This document shows, piece by piece, positions 8,810 to 17,567 of a DNA stretch of 64,000 nucleotides. Both the position numbers and the translations under genes were made by a program. The notes under the pieces were generated by a model that worked only from the letters and a program-made list of their open reading frames with translations, had not been told where the DNA came from and ran no database searches. Positions within the stretch are counted from its first letter, which is position 1. The number at the start of each line of letters is the position of its first letter. The stretch is taken from positions 2,170,001 to 2,234,000 of the forward strand of contig NZ_CP039247.1 in assembly GCF_004795735.1 (NCBI RefSeq), in the 5' to 3' direction. This DNA comes from Corynebacterium endometrii (GTDB lineage Bacteria; Actinomycetota; Actinomycetes; Mycobacteriales; Mycobacteriaceae).

Positions 8810-10522
8810 ATGAACTCGCTCATCCTGATGTTTATTGGCCTAGCCATGATCCTGTCCGGGTACTTGCTCTACTCAAAGTTCCTCGGCAAGAAGATCTACA
8901 AGCTCTCCGCAGCGTATAAGACCCCGGCCCACACCATGGAAGACGGCGTGGATTACGTCCCCACCAATAAATACGTGCTGTGGGGCCACCACTTCACGTC
9001 GGTGGCGGGCGCGGCGCCCATCATCGGCCCGGCCGTGGCCGTCATCTGGGGCTGGTTGCCGGCATTCCTCTGGGTAACCCTGGGAACCGTGTTCATGGCC
9101 GGCATGCATGATCTCGGTGCACTGTGGGCCTCCCAGCGCCACCGGGGCCAGTCCATCGGCACCCTCTCAGGCCGCTACATTGGCGCGCGCGGCCGCAACA
9201 TCTTCCTGATTGTCATTTTCCTGCTGCTGCTCATGGTCAACACCGCCTTTTCCGTGGTGATCGCGGGCCAGCTGGTCTCCACCCCCACCGCGGTCATCCC
9301 CACCTGGGGCGCAATCCTCGTTGCGGTCTTAGTGGGCCAGGCTATCTACCGCTTTAATTGGAACCTGCCACTCGTCTCCGTAGTGGGCGTTGTAGCCCTC
9401 TACGCGCTGATGATCATCGGTGACCGCAACCCTATCGCTCTGCCAGAAACCGTCTTGGGAATCCCCGCCGAAGGCGTCTGGATCATCTTGCTGTTCGTCT
9501 ACGCATTCGCCGCATCCCTGCTGCCGGTATGGGTCCTGCTCCAGCCGCGCGACTACATCAACGGCCTGCAGCTGTTCATCGGCCTAGCGCTCCTCTACGG
9601 TTCATTCCTATTTACCTCCCCCGACCTGGTGGCGCCCACCCTGCGCTCCGAGGTCCCCGCCGGCACCCCATCCATCTTCCCGCTCCTCTTCGTCACCATC
9701 GCCTGCGGCGCCATCTCCGGTTTCCACGGCATCGTGGCCTCCGGTACGTCCTCCAAGCAGCTGGACACCGAAACGGACGCGCGTTTCGTGGGCTATTTTG
9801 GCGCGGTTGGCGAGGGCCTGCTGGCGCTGGGCACCATCATCTCCGTGACCGCCGGGTACCGCACGCTGGCCGACTGGGAGGCCGTCTACTCCGAATGGAA
9901 CGCCGGCGGCGTCAACGCCTTCGTCGAGGGAGGCGGCAACCTCATCAACGAGGGCCTGGGCATTCCTACCTCCCTGTCCGCAACCATCCTGGCCACCATG
10001 GCGGTGCTATTCGCGGCGACCACCATGGACTCCGGCGTGCGCCTGCAGCGCCTCGTGGTGCAGGAAATCGGTGACATCATGGGCGTTAAGCTCAACGCGC
10101 TGGCATCCACCTTCATCGCCGTGGGCCTGGCCTTTGGCCTGACGTTTTCCACCGGCACGGATGGCTCCGGCGGCATGCTCATCTGGCCGCTATTCGGCAC
10201 CACCAACCAGCTGATGGCGGCATTGACCCTGTCCATCCTGATTGTCATCCTCACCTCCCTGCGGCGCCCCACCTGGCCGGTAACCATCCCGCTGGTCTTC
10301 GTCTCCGCCATGTCCCTGTGGGCTGCAGTCCTCCAGGTGCGCACGCTCTTCGAGGCGGGCAATTGGCTGCTGCTGGTCATCGACCTGGTCATCATCGTCT
10401 GCGCCATCTGGGTCATCGTCGAGGCCGTGGCCGCCGTCAACCGGGCCCGCAAGGCGCCCGCCGTTGAGTGGCGGGACGATGATGCGGACGCCCCACTTCC
10501 GGAATACGCTCAAAAACGCTAG
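8810..10522 (+). CDS. cstA: CstA-family carbon starvation / pyruvate transporter
   Basis: A polytopic membrane protein of 570 residues, shorter than the roughly 700-residue E. coli CstA but with the family core. Hallmarks are GHHFTSVAGAAPIIGPAVAVIWGWLPAFLWV, recognised here by its pieces GHHFTSVAGAAPI and FMAGMHDLGALW, then SGFHGIVASGTSSKQLDTE and the C-terminal FGTTNQLMAALTL. CstA proteins import pyruvate or peptides during carbon limitation; pyruvate is the better supported substrate. The ATG at 8810 follows a GGAG box. A 30-base gap separates it from the Cys-Cys protein gene, suggesting one transcript. Confidence 0.9.
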   Translation: MNSLILMFIGLAMILSGYLLYSKFLGKKIYKLSAAYKTPAHTMEDGVDYVPTNKYVLWGHHFTSVAGAAPIIGPAVAVIWGWLPAFLWVTLGTVFMAGMHDLGALWASQRHRGQSIGTLSGRYIGARGRNIFLIVIFLLLLMVNTAFSVVIAGQLVSTPTAVIPTWGAILVAVLVGQAIYRFNWNLPLVSVVGVVALYALMIIGDRNPIALPETVLGIPAEGVWIILLFVYAFAASLLPVWVLLQPRDYINGLQLFIGLALLYGSFLFTSPDLVAPTLRSEVPAGTPSIFPLLFVTIACGAISGFHGIVASGTSSKQLDTETDARFVGYFGAVGEGLLALGTIISVTAGYRTLADWEAVYSEWNAGGVNAFVEGGGNLINEGLGIPTSLSATILATMAVLFAATTMDSGVRLQRLVVQEIGDIMGVKLNALASTFIAVGLAFGLTFSTGTDGSGGMLIWPLFGTTNQLMAALTLSILIVILTSLRRPTWPVTIPLVFVSAMSLWAAVLQVRTLFEAGNWLLLVIDLVIIVCAIWVIVEAVAAVNRARKAPAVEWRDDDADAPLPEYAQKR

Positions 10523-10552
10523 CGGCTACGCCGCGGGACTACCCTTTCTACC

Positions 10553-10816
10553 GTGACTATTCTCGACAGGCTCAAGGCCCTGCAGGAAGGACTCAACGAG
10601 TTCTATGCGGGGCCTTACCGCTCCACTTTTGCCAAGGCCGGCCAGCAGGAAGAGGATCTGTTCATGCTGCTGGTCATGGGCGAGGCGCTGGGCATCGACA
10701 ACCCGGCCAGCTACTACACCATGGAGCTGCTGCCCATCATTTACGAAGACTTCCACGCCTGGCACCTGCGCATGGGCATGGAGCACTCCCCATTGGAGAA
10801 TTTCTCGTGCTGCTAG
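10553..10816 (+). CDS. Small protein ending in Cys-Cys (cory-CC-star type)
   Basis: 87 residues, no signal or membrane segment. The sequence is mostly helical and acidic, with conserved-looking QQEEDLFMLLVMGEALG and LLPIIYEDFHAWHLRMGM segments, and it ends ENFSCC. I believe this matches a named but uncharacterised corynebacterial family called cory-CC-star after its terminal Cys-Cys-stop. The TGC TGC TAG end overlaps the GTG start of the ATPase gene by 10 bases, so the two are translationally coupled. Inference: the terminal cysteine pair may bind a metal, act as a redox pair, or be the client handled by the ATPase. The function is unknown. Confidence 0.8.
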   Translation: MTILDRLKALQEGLNEFYAGPYRSTFAKAGQQEEDLFMLLVMGEALGIDNPASYYTMELLPIIYEDFHAWHLRMGMEHSPLENFSCC

Positions 10817-11778
10817 AACACATCGGTCAAACCCGCGTGATCTTCTTCGGCGGCAAGGGAGGCGTGGGCAAAACCACCGTGGCTAACGCAACTGCCGTGG
10901 CACTGGCCAACGCGGGCAGGAGGATCCTGCTGGTGTCCACAGATCCAGCCCACAACCTGGGCCACCTCTGGGGCCGCGAGATCGGTGACCGCGTGGTCAC
11001 CGTGCGGGAGAACCTGGATCTCGTGGAGATTGACCCCGCGGCCACCACCAAGGCCCACCTCAAGGCCGTGGGCTCCACCATGAAAAGGATGATGCCGGAA
11101 CGGCTGCAGGGGGAGGTTAAAAAGCACCTCGAACTCTCCGCCAAATCCCCGGGCACCCATGAGGCGGCCGTGTTAGAACGTATCGCCATCCTCGTGGAAG
11201 AGGCCACCGGCTATGACCACATCATCTTCGATACCGCCCCGTCCGGCCACACCTCGCGCCTGATGGAACTGCCCGAGCTGATGGCGGCCTGGACCGAGGG
11301 CCTTTTGGAACGCCGCGCCAAATCGGAGCGCTTCTCCCAGCTGGTCAGGGGCCTGGAGCCACGGGGCAAGGACAAAGCCGTCAGCGCGTCGAGCGATCCG
11401 GTGGAGCGCCGCAATCAGGAGTTACGCGCCATCCTGCTGCGCAGGCGCCGCCGCTTCGAGGGGCTGCGCTCCGTGCTGCAGGATCCGGACGGGTGCGTCT
11501 TTTTCATCGTGCTCACCGCGGAACGCCTGCCCGTGTTGGAGACAGCGCAGTTCCACGCGGAGCTAACCAGCGCGGGCGTTCGCGTAGGCGGGTGCGTGGT
11601 CAACAGGCGCTCCCCGGCGGACGCCGGCGATTTCCTGGCCGGACGCCGCGCCATTGAAGACGAAGCCCTGGCGGATTTGGCTACGCGCCTGCCGGGGCTG
11701 CCGGTCATCGAACTGCCGCTGCTTGCCCACGAGGTGGGCAGCCCGGACGCGATTGCCGGCATCGCCGAACGGCTCTAA
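10807..11778 (+). CDS. ArsA/Get3-family ATPase
   Basis: A 323-residue deviant Walker-A ATPase. GGKGGVGKTTVA lies near residues 15-26, STDPAHNLG (switch I region) follows, and FDTAPSGHTSRLMELPE is the switch II segment shared by ArsA and Get3. It has a single ATPase domain, unlike the double-domain arsenite pump ATPase ArsA, and I see no ArsB, ArsR or arsenate reductase nearby. The Cys-x-x-Cys zinc motif of eukaryotic Get3 is not apparent. Together with the Cys-Cys small protein and CstA it forms an unusual unit; a chaperone-like role in handling the small protein or a membrane protein is an inference. Confidence 0.85.
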   Translation: MLLEHIGQTRVIFFGGKGGVGKTTVANATAVALANAGRRILLVSTDPAHNLGHLWGREIGDRVVTVRENLDLVEIDPAATTKAHLKAVGSTMKRMMPERLQGEVKKHLELSAKSPGTHEAAVLERIAILVEEATGYDHIIFDTAPSGHTSRLMELPELMAAWTEGLLERRAKSERFSQLVRGLEPRGKDKAVSASSDPVERRNQELRAILLRRRRRFEGLRSVLQDPDGCVFFIVLTAERLPVLETAQFHAELTSAGVRVGGCVVNRRSPADAGDFLAGRRAIEDEALADLATRLPGLPVIELPLLAHEVGSPDAIAGIAERL

Positions 11779-11804
11779 AAGGCAGCACCCGGTATGACGG
11801 GAAA

Positions 11805-12671
11805 CTAACCCTCGTTCTCCCGGTCCCGCTCGCGGGCCAGTTCCGCCTTGGCCTCGTGTTCTTCCAGGTTCCTAAACCCAATGCCCAGCGGCAGGCCTAC
11901 GTTATCGATAAGGCGCACCCCGCCGATGGTGGCCGCGATCAGCAGGCGGGCATCGCCCTCCTCCGGCGCCGGGCCCAGGTCACGCCCGCGCAACTCCAGG
12001 TATTCCGGCTCCACGCCGCTAGCCGCCAGCACCTCGCGGGCGGTCTCTACAACCTTCTCCGCGCCGGCCTCGGCCGCGTAAGCGCCAGCTGTAAGCGCGG
12101 CGGATAACGCGCCGGCGTCCTCTCGCGCGGACTCGGCAACGCCCACGTTGCGCAGGCTCATGGCCACGCCGTCCGGCATGCGCACGGTGGGCACGCCCTG
12201 GACGCGGGCCCCCAGGTGTAGGTCGTTTATCGCGTGGGAAAGCGCGAGCATGAGCTCATAGTCCTTTTCGCCTACCACCACGTGGGTGGGGCGCAGGGCG
12301 CCAACAAGCGCCACGGCCTCCGTCAGCTGTTCCCGGAGCGCCTCCCGGGGCTCGATGCAGTCACCGGCCGGCTCAATCACAATGCGCCGCCCGCGCGGCC
12401 ACAGCACCTCATGGGAGTAATGGAACACCACGTCAACCCCCTCGGCGCGCAGGGCCTGGACATCGCGTTCCTCGGTGCTGCGCAGGGCTGCAACAACCAC
12501 GCCACCGCGGACCATCTTCGCGGCGCGGACAAGGGCGATGTGGCCGGCGTGCACGCCATTACCTAGCGGCACTAGGACCACCGGTTTCCCGGTCTTGCGG
12601 AAGGCGGAACCCACCATGGTCAGGCGCTCTAAAGTATCGATGCGCATGGCTTGTCCGGCGCTAAAGCTCAC
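11805..12671 (-). CDS. PanC-like protein with degenerate pantoate site
   Basis: 288 residues, clearly homologous to pantothenate synthetase: VHAGHIALVRAAK corresponds to the HxGH nucleotide motif, and GEKDYELM and RMPDGVAMSLRN to later motifs. Its position after the DUF2520-type gene is that of panC in M. tuberculosis. Key parts are missing: PTMG is replaced by PLGN, about 15 residues covering the FVNPxQF pantoate segment are deleted, the HFxGV segment is absent, the second glutamine after KDY is lost, and SSRN reads SLRN. It may therefore ligate another acid or be inactive. The GTG start at 12671 has a perfect AGGAGG 7 bases upstream and overlaps the previous stop (GTGA). Confidence 0.75.
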   Translation of the reverse strand: MSFSAGQAMRIDTLERLTMVGSAFRKTGKPVVLVPLGNGVHAGHIALVRAAKMVRGGVVVAALRSTEERDVQALRAEGVDVVFHYSHEVLWPRGRRIVIEPAGDCIEPREALREQLTEAVALVGALRPTHVVVGEKDYELMLALSHAINDLHLGARVQGVPTVRMPDGVAMSLRNVGVAESAREDAGALSAALTAGAYAAEAGAEKVVETAREVLAASGVEPEYLELRGRDLGPAPEEGDARLLIAATIGGVRLIDNVGLPLGIGFRNLEEHEAKAELARERDRENEG

Positions 12672-13339
12672 TGTGTTTCCTCCTGCAGTGCCCACATCTC
12701 TAGGTCTTCACGGTGGTATACCTCGCCCACCCGGCGCGCGTATTCCAGGTAGGCCCGGCGCAGGCCCGGTTCCTCGATAGCCCGGTAGCCGTGGATGACG
12801 CCGTCAGTGCTGGGGGTTCCGGGGACATCGTGGACGTCCTCGGCGACTATCCGGGCCACGTCCGCCGCCGCGGAGTCATAGAGCGCGCGGAGCATCCGCG
12901 CCTGCTCCACCCGCGCCGCGGTGATGGGGCGCTGCGCGTCCGTCTGAGGGAATCCAATGATGCCGGCTTCGCCGAGGATGAGCCCGGCGATGGTCTCCCC
13001 CAGCTCATCGTGGGTGGTTATCACCCACCGTTCACTCAGCACTGGGGATAGCGCCATGACCACCGCGCCCTTGACCTCCAGGTCATCGAGGATCTGGACG
13101 CCCTCGGACAACGCGGTGTGGATGATGATCTGGCCGCGGCGGACCACCGGCTCCACGGCGGCGATGGCGCGCGGTAGCTGCGAGGCACTAGTCCCCAGGA
13201 TGAGCGCGTCATAGTCCCCGGCCCGGGCCGTGTCAGCCAGCGGCTCGACCGCGTGGCCGGCGCCCGCCATGGCGGCGGCCAGGTCCGCGCCCGCGTCGCT
13301 ATTTCCCAGATGGCCCACCCGCATGCGCGGTGCAGCCAT
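12668..13339 (-). CDS. Rossmann-fold NAD(P)-binding protein (DUF2520 / 6PGDH-like)
   Basis: 223 residues. The N-terminus MRVGHLGNSDAGADLAAAMAGAGH is a shifted dinucleotide-binding fold (GxxGxxG-like), and the middle VVRRGQIIIHTALSEGVQIL resembles the 6-phosphogluconate dehydrogenase/ketopantoate reductase superfamily. The gene next to panC in related actinobacteria is often a Rossmann plus DUF2520 protein. The reaction is not known. It begins immediately after the upstream stop (no gap) and overlaps the panC-like start, so it is coupled to both neighbours. Confidence 0.65.
   Translation of the reverse strand: MAAPRMRVGHLGNSDAGADLAAAMAGAGHAVEPLADTARAGDYDALILGTSASQLPRAIAAVEPVVRRGQIIIHTALSEGVQILDDLEVKGAVVMALSPVLSERWVITTHDELGETIAGLILGEAGIIGFPQTDAQRPITAARVEQARMLRALYDSAAADVARIVAEDVHDVPGTPSTDGVIHGYRAIEEPGLRRAYLEYARRVGEVYHREDLEMWALQEETQ
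12679..12684 (-). promoter_or_regulatory. Strong ribosome-binding site fixing the panC-like start
   Basis: AGGAGG on the leftward strand, 7 bases before GTG 12671 and inside the 3' end of the preceding gene. It argues against the longer in-frame start at 12695. Confidence 0.7.
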
Positions 13340-14575
13340 TTACTTGTTTCCCTTCTTCATCTGGGCCATGAGCTCGGCCACGGATACGGAGCCCTCGCGG
13401 TGCTCGTCGCTGCGGCGGCGCCCATGCGGGGCGTTGTCCGGTACCTCCGGCTCCGGCTTGCGCCGACGCCCCACGTAAGAGGACTGCTGCGCCGCGGGCT
13501 GCTTCGCGAACTTGGCCTCAGCCTTAGTCTCGTTTGAGGATTCCGGCTTGGCGTGGTGCCCACGGCGGGCCGCCACCTTGACCTCATCGTTGCCGCCGGC
13601 GTCCCAGCGCACGGCCTGGAAGCTGCCCGTATTGAACGTGGATTCGGGGCTCTGAGGCTTCTGCTGCGGCTGTTCCTTCGCTTGCGGCTTCTCCGTAGGC
13701 TTTTTGGCTGCGGGCGCGGGCTTGTGCGGCTGCGGAGCCTGTGCCTTGGACTTTTGTGATTCCGGCTCGGCCTTGGCTTTGGTTTCCGCCTTGGCTTTGG
13801 TTTCTGCCTTGGCGGTGCGCTCATTGATGAGATCGGCCAGCGGGTTGGACTGGCGCGCGGTAGCGGACTGCGGCTGGTTGCCCACGCGGCCGGCGATGGC
13901 ATCGGCGCTGGGGGCGCCGGAGGACGCCTGGGTGAACTGGACCTCCGGGGTTTCCTCTACGTCTACGGACTGCGCGGAGTAACGGTCATACGGCGAGGAG
14001 AGCTCCGCGCTCAGCGCGCGATCGGCGGCGTAGGTGCGGGCCTCAACCTCCATGATGCGGCGGGCCTCTGCGCGCAGCGCCGCGGGCTCATAGGTAAATT
14101 CGCGGCCGGAGAGGTCCTCAAGCTGGGAACGGATGGACGCCAGTTCCTTTTTAATCTCCGCCAGCACGTCCTTGTCCGCGGCCAGGTCTGCGTCGCTGCG
14201 CACCGAGGAGGCGGAGCGCTCGCGGTCCGCGGCATGCTCCGCGGCGATGCGGTCCAGCTCGCTCTGGTGGAGCTTCTCGCTCAGGGCCAGGGCCTCGGCG
14301 GAGCTTTCCGCCTCGCGGCGGTAGCGATTGACGAGGAAAAAGCCCACCACCGCGGCCCAGAGCGCGGCGAGCAGGGCGATCTTCAAAGCAGCCGTGGACC
14401 CGGCAACCAGCATGACGATGGAGGCGATGATGGCCAAAACCACCATCACCGCGAGGCCAATCTGGCCCTTATCCTGCTGCGTGGGCTCTGGTTTACGGTC
14501 GGCCGGGAGTGGCCGCCCCGCGTCCTTGATATCCGTATCGGTATCCTTTGGGTCCACCGGATTCTGCTCAGTCAT
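13340..14575 (-). CDS. Membrane-anchored coiled-coil protein (DUF6779-like)
   Basis: 411 residues. A short acidic N-terminus precedes two adjacent hydrophobic helices (about 38-85). Then comes a long charged coiled-coil-like region (EALALSEKLHQSELDRIAAE onward) and a low-complexity, Lys/Ala/Pro/Gln-rich tail with KAETKAKAETKAKAEPE repeats. The C-terminus RRRSDEHREGSVSVAELMAQM looks conserved. No catalytic motif is seen. The gene sits in the position of Rv3604c between folK/DUF3180 and the Rossmann protein, so an envelope or division-linked scaffold role is possible but only inferred. Confidence 0.7.
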   Translation of the reverse strand: MTEQNPVDPKDTDTDIKDAGRPLPADRKPEPTQQDKGQIGLAVMVVLAIIASIVMLVAGSTAALKIALLAALWAAVVGFFLVNRYRREAESSAEALALSEKLHQSELDRIAAEHAADRERSASSVRSDADLAADKDVLAEIKKELASIRSQLEDLSGREFTYEPAALRAEARRIMEVEARTYAADRALSAELSSPYDRYSAQSVDVEETPEVQFTQASSGAPSADAIAGRVGNQPQSATARQSNPLADLINERTAKAETKAKAETKAKAEPESQKSKAQAPQPHKPAPAAKKPTEKPQAKEQPQQKPQSPESTFNTGSFQAVRWDAGGNDEVKVAARRGHHAKPESSNETKAEAKFAKQPAAQQSSYVGRRRKPEPEVPDNAPHGRRRSDEHREGSVSVAELMAQMKKGNK

Positions 14576-14580
14576 GTCCT

Positions 14581-15057
14581 CTACCCTAACGCGTGGGAGC
14601 CGTCACTGGTAGGCGGGACTTGGCAGTGTCGCTCAAGGATCACGCCCGCCACGGACAGCGCCGCGCCACCCAGCGCGGAGGTCACCACACCAAAGACATC
14701 CTCCTGCGCCGCGACCAGCTGCGAAGAGTTCATAACCACGTAGGCGGCCATCCCGGTGTACGCGCCGCCCACGATTGCGCCGGTCCACGCCGAGGCCTTG
14801 CCCACCAGCATGAACTGGGTAACCGTCATGGGATTGAGCTGGGAATTATCAAGGCCAATGCCGTGGGCGTCATCCTTTTTAGCCTGGTAGACCTTCCACG
14901 CCAGCACCCCGCAGATGACGGTCATGATCCACAGCGTGACGGACACCGTGGGCGGGATGGACTGCATGATCCCGTAGAACCGCGAGGTCAAGATCAACGC
15001 CGCCAGCGCCATGAATACCGCGGTGCCCACGAGCCCCGCAATGGACGTCTTAGTCAT
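14581..15057 (-). CDS. DUF3180 membrane protein
   Basis: 158 residues with four hydrophobic helices (about 5-25, 36-55, 88-110, 120-142). The motif GLDNSQLNPMTVTQFMLVGKASAWTG, seen in pieces, is typical of the actinobacterial DUF3180 family that sits directly after folK. Function unknown. Its start overlaps the folK stop by 8 bases and it ends 5 bases before the next start. Confidence 0.85.
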   Translation of the reverse strand: MTKTSIAGLVGTAVFMALAALILTSRFYGIMQSIPPTVSVTLWIMTVICGVLAWKVYQAKKDDAHGIGLDNSQLNPMTVTQFMLVGKASAWTGAIVGGAYTGMAAYVVMNSSQLVAAQEDVFGVVTSALGGAALSVAGVILERHCQVPPTSDGSHALG

Positions 15058-15592
15058 GGCCCACCCCCGTTCCCCGCTGCCCGGCTAGCAGCTCCTCCAG
15101 GCTGCCCAGTTCGCGCACCCCGGCGATCTCATCCTGGTCGATGGCTGCCAACCACTGCGTTGCGGGGGCGCCCCCGAGCCGCGCGTCCGGCTCGATGGCC
15201 AGCCACGGGACAAGCACAAAGGCCCGTTGGTGTGAGTACGGATGCGGCAGGGTCAGCACCGGATCGGTTGACGTTATCTCCCGGCCGGTTTCTAAGTCCC
15301 GGACCTGAACCACGTCCACGTCGAGGGTGCGGGGCCCCCAGTGCCTTAAGCGCACGCGCTCGGCGGCCTCCTCCAAGCCCTGGCCCCGGCGCAGCAGCTC
15401 CAGCGGCGTGCAATCCACGTCCACGATAAGCGCCGCGTTTAAGAACTCATCCTGGTCCTCCACGCCCCACGGCGGGGTGGCGTAGACGGGTGAGAATGCC
15501 ACGGTTTCGGACTTAAATTCCTTGGCCACGGTGGCCAGCAGCTGGAGGCGGTCATCCATATTGGAGCCGATGGACAGCACGGCGCGGATCAT
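15050..15592 (-). CDS. folK: HPPK, 7,8-dihydro-6-hydroxymethylpterin pyrophosphokinase
   Basis: 180 residues. It transfers pyrophosphate from ATP to hydroxymethyl-dihydropterin in folate synthesis. The signature LRHWGPRTLDVDVVQV carries the two metal-binding aspartates; the N-terminal LSIGSNMDDR and the LPHPYSHQRAFVLVP segment fit the family. It is encoded 15 bases after folB and overlaps DUF3180. Confidence 0.95.
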   Translation of the reverse strand: MIRAVLSIGSNMDDRLQLLATVAKEFKSETVAFSPVYATPPWGVEDQDEFLNAALIVDVDCTPLELLRRGQGLEEAAERVRLRHWGPRTLDVDVVQVRDLETGREITSTDPVLTLPHPYSHQRAFVLVPWLAIEPDARLGGAPATQWLAAIDQDEIAGVRELGSLEELLAGQRGTGVGHD

Positions 15593-15607
15593 CTAGCTCT
15601 GGCCTTC

Positions 15608-16024
15608 CTACTTGTTGTGCTGGGCGTCTACTACGCTCACGGCGCTGCGCCCGCGGCCGCCGGAACGAGAGCGGCGGGCCACCACGGCCACGTCCTCGAA
15701 GGTGCGCGGGATTGGCGCCTGCGGCTTGTGGATTGTTACCTCAATCGCCAGCAGCTCTTCGAAGGAACCCATGCAGGCGTCGGCCACCTGCGCCGCCACT
15801 GCCTCGATCAGGTCGCGGGACGGCCCCTCGACGATGTTCGCGGCTAGGTCCGCCAGCTCGGCGTAGTTGATGGTCTTGGTCAAGTCATCGTCGGCCGCGG
15901 CCTCAGTGAAATCAAGCCAGCAGGTCACGTCCACGATGAAGGGCTGGCCCTCACGCTTTTCCTCGGGAAAGACGCCGTGATAGCCGTAGCAGCTCAGCCC
16001 GGTCAACTCGATGCGATCCGCCAT
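15608..16024 (-). CDS. folB: Dihydroneopterin aldolase
   Basis: 138 residues. It converts dihydroneopterin to hydroxymethyl-dihydropterin and glycolaldehyde. Family motifs are ELTGLSCYGYHGVFPEEKREGQPFIVDV (in part), NYAELADLAANIVEG and the C-terminal VTIHKPQAPIPRTFEDVAV, with the catalytic lysine in HKP. The tail carries an extra basic RRSRSGGRGRS stretch. ATG 16024 overlaps the folP stop by one base (TAATG). Confidence 0.94.
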   Translation of the reverse strand: MADRIELTGLSCYGYHGVFPEEKREGQPFIVDVTCWLDFTEAAADDDLTKTINYAELADLAANIVEGPSRDLIEAVAAQVADACMGSFEELLAIEVTIHKPQAPIPRTFEDVAVVARRSRSGGRGRSAVSVVDAQHNK

Positions 16025-16923
16025 TACTGCCCTCCCCGGTGCGGGGTCTGCGCTTCCGGGCTCTTAAACTCGGCGCCCTGGTGCCAGGCTGCGGCCACGT
16101 CCACGGCGTCGCGGGATACCGCCACCTCGTGGACGCGCACGCCCCAGGCACCCATGTGCGCGGACAGGGCCGTGACCGCGGCGGTGGCCGGATCGGCGAG
16201 GGTCGGGGTTGATTCCACGCCGCGGTCGGCGCGGATGGCGGCCAGGAAGCGCTTGCGGGAGGCCCCCACCAGCACCGGGTACTCGCCACCGATGAATTCG
16301 GGGAGCGCATGAAGAAGCGCCCAATTGTCCTGGGGCGTCTTGGCAAAGCCCAGGCCCGGATCCACAACAATGTTGTGGCCCTCCACGCCGGCCGCCAGGG
16401 CGTTATCCGCCAGGCGCTGGAGCTGATCGTGGACATCCTTGACCACGTCACCGCCGTGGTCCGCGGCGCCGGCCGCATCGCCGAATTGCACCGTGCGCCA
16501 GTGCATCAGGCACACCGGAACGCCGGCCTCCGCCATGACGCGGTACATGTCATAATCGGCCAAACCGCCGGAGACGTCATTGATCATGTCAACGCCGGCT
16601 TCCGCCGCGGCGGCGGCGACGGACGCGCGCATGGTGTCCACGGACGTGCGGATGCCCTCTTTATGCAGGGCCTCAATAACCGGAACCACCCGGCAGGCCT
16701 CCACCTCGCCGGCCACGCGGGTTGCCCCCGGGCGGGTTGATTCGCCACCTACGTCGATGATGTCCGCACCCGCGGCCACCAATGAATGCGCCTGCGCCAG
16801 CGCGGCTTCAGGCTCCAGGTACTTTCCGCCATCGGAGAAGGAATCCTCCGTGACGTTGACAATCCCCATGACCAGCGTGCGGCCGGGGACGGTGAGTTCC
16901 GTGACGCTTCGTGCTTGATTCAT
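16024..16923 (-). CDS. folP: Dihydropteroate synthase
   Basis: 299 residues; joins p-aminobenzoate to the pterin pyrophosphate and is the sulfonamide target. Visible motifs are MGIVNVTEDSFSDGGKY, VGGESTRPGATRV, MINDVSGGLAD, CLMHWR, VDPGLGFAKTPQDNW, VGASRKRFL and VRVHEVAVSRDA. All substrate-binding loops are intact. An AAGGAG box is 12 bases before ATG 16923. It lies 50 bases downstream of folE and is coupled to folB. Confidence 0.96.
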   Translation of the reverse strand: MNQARSVTELTVPGRTLVMGIVNVTEDSFSDGGKYLEPEAALAQAHSLVAAGADIIDVGGESTRPGATRVAGEVEACRVVPVIEALHKEGIRTSVDTMRASVAAAAAEAGVDMINDVSGGLADYDMYRVMAEAGVPVCLMHWRTVQFGDAAGAADHGGDVVKDVHDQLQRLADNALAAGVEGHNIVVDPGLGFAKTPQDNWALLHALPEFIGGEYPVLVGASRKRFLAAIRADRGVESTPTLADPATAAVTALSAHMGAWGVRVHEVAVSRDAVDVAAAWHQGAEFKSPEAQTPHRGGQ

Positions 16924-16973
16924 AGCAGCGCCTGCTCCTTAAATCCTTGCGAGTAGTCTTATGCCACTCAAGG

Positions 16974-17567
16974 TTAGCCGCGAATGAGGCTGAGCACCTC
17001 CGCACGGGAGGCCGGATTCTTCTTAAAACCGCCGCGAACCGCGGACGTGGTGGTCATGGCCCCCGGCTTGCGGATGCCGCGCATCGCCATGCACAGGTGC
17101 TCACACTCGAGAACCACGATGACGGACTGCGCGTGCAGCTTCTCCACCAAAGCGTCAGCGATTTGGGTGGTCAGGCGCTCCTGCACCTGCGGGCGCTTGG
17201 CGTACATGTCCGCCAGGCGCGCCAACTTGGACAGGCCGGTGACGTGCCCCTCCTTGCCCGGGATGTAGCCAATGTGGGCCTTACCGTAGAACGGCACCAG
17301 GTGATGCTCACACGTGGAATAAATGGGAATGTCGCGGACCAATACCAATTCCTGATGGTCCTCGGCAAAGGTCTTGGCCAGCACCTCGGTGGGGTCCGTG
17401 TACAGGCCCGCAAAGCATTCCGCGTAGGCGCGGGCCACTCGCGCCGGAGTTTCTACGAGCCCCTCGCGGTCCGGGTCCTCACCCACCGCGATGAGCAGCT
17501 CGCGCACCGCCGCCTCCGCCCGGGCCTGGTCGAAGGTGCCCGGGGTATGTGTCTGCTTTTTAGTCAT
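16974..17567 (-). CDS. folE: GTP cyclohydrolase I
   Basis: 197 residues; makes dihydroneopterin triphosphate from GTP, the first folate step. Zinc and active-site residues are seen in [13 protein letters not shown] and [15 protein letters not shown]; the [12 protein letters not shown] segment is also typical. ATG 17567 is chosen because the conserved family starts close to it; upstream codons in this frame lie inside the ftsH tail and are low-complexity. It overlaps the ftsH stop by 8 bases. Confidence 0.96.
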   Translation of the reverse strand: MTKKQTHTPGTFDQARAEAAVRELLIAVGEDPDREGLVETPARVARAYAECFAGLYTDPTEVLAKTFAEDHQELVLVRDIPIYSTCEHHLVPFYGKAHIGYIPGKEGHVTGLSKLARLADMYAKRPQVQERLTTQIADALVEKLHAQSVIVVLECEHLCMAMRGIRKPGAMTTTSAVRGGFKKNPASRAEVLSLIRG

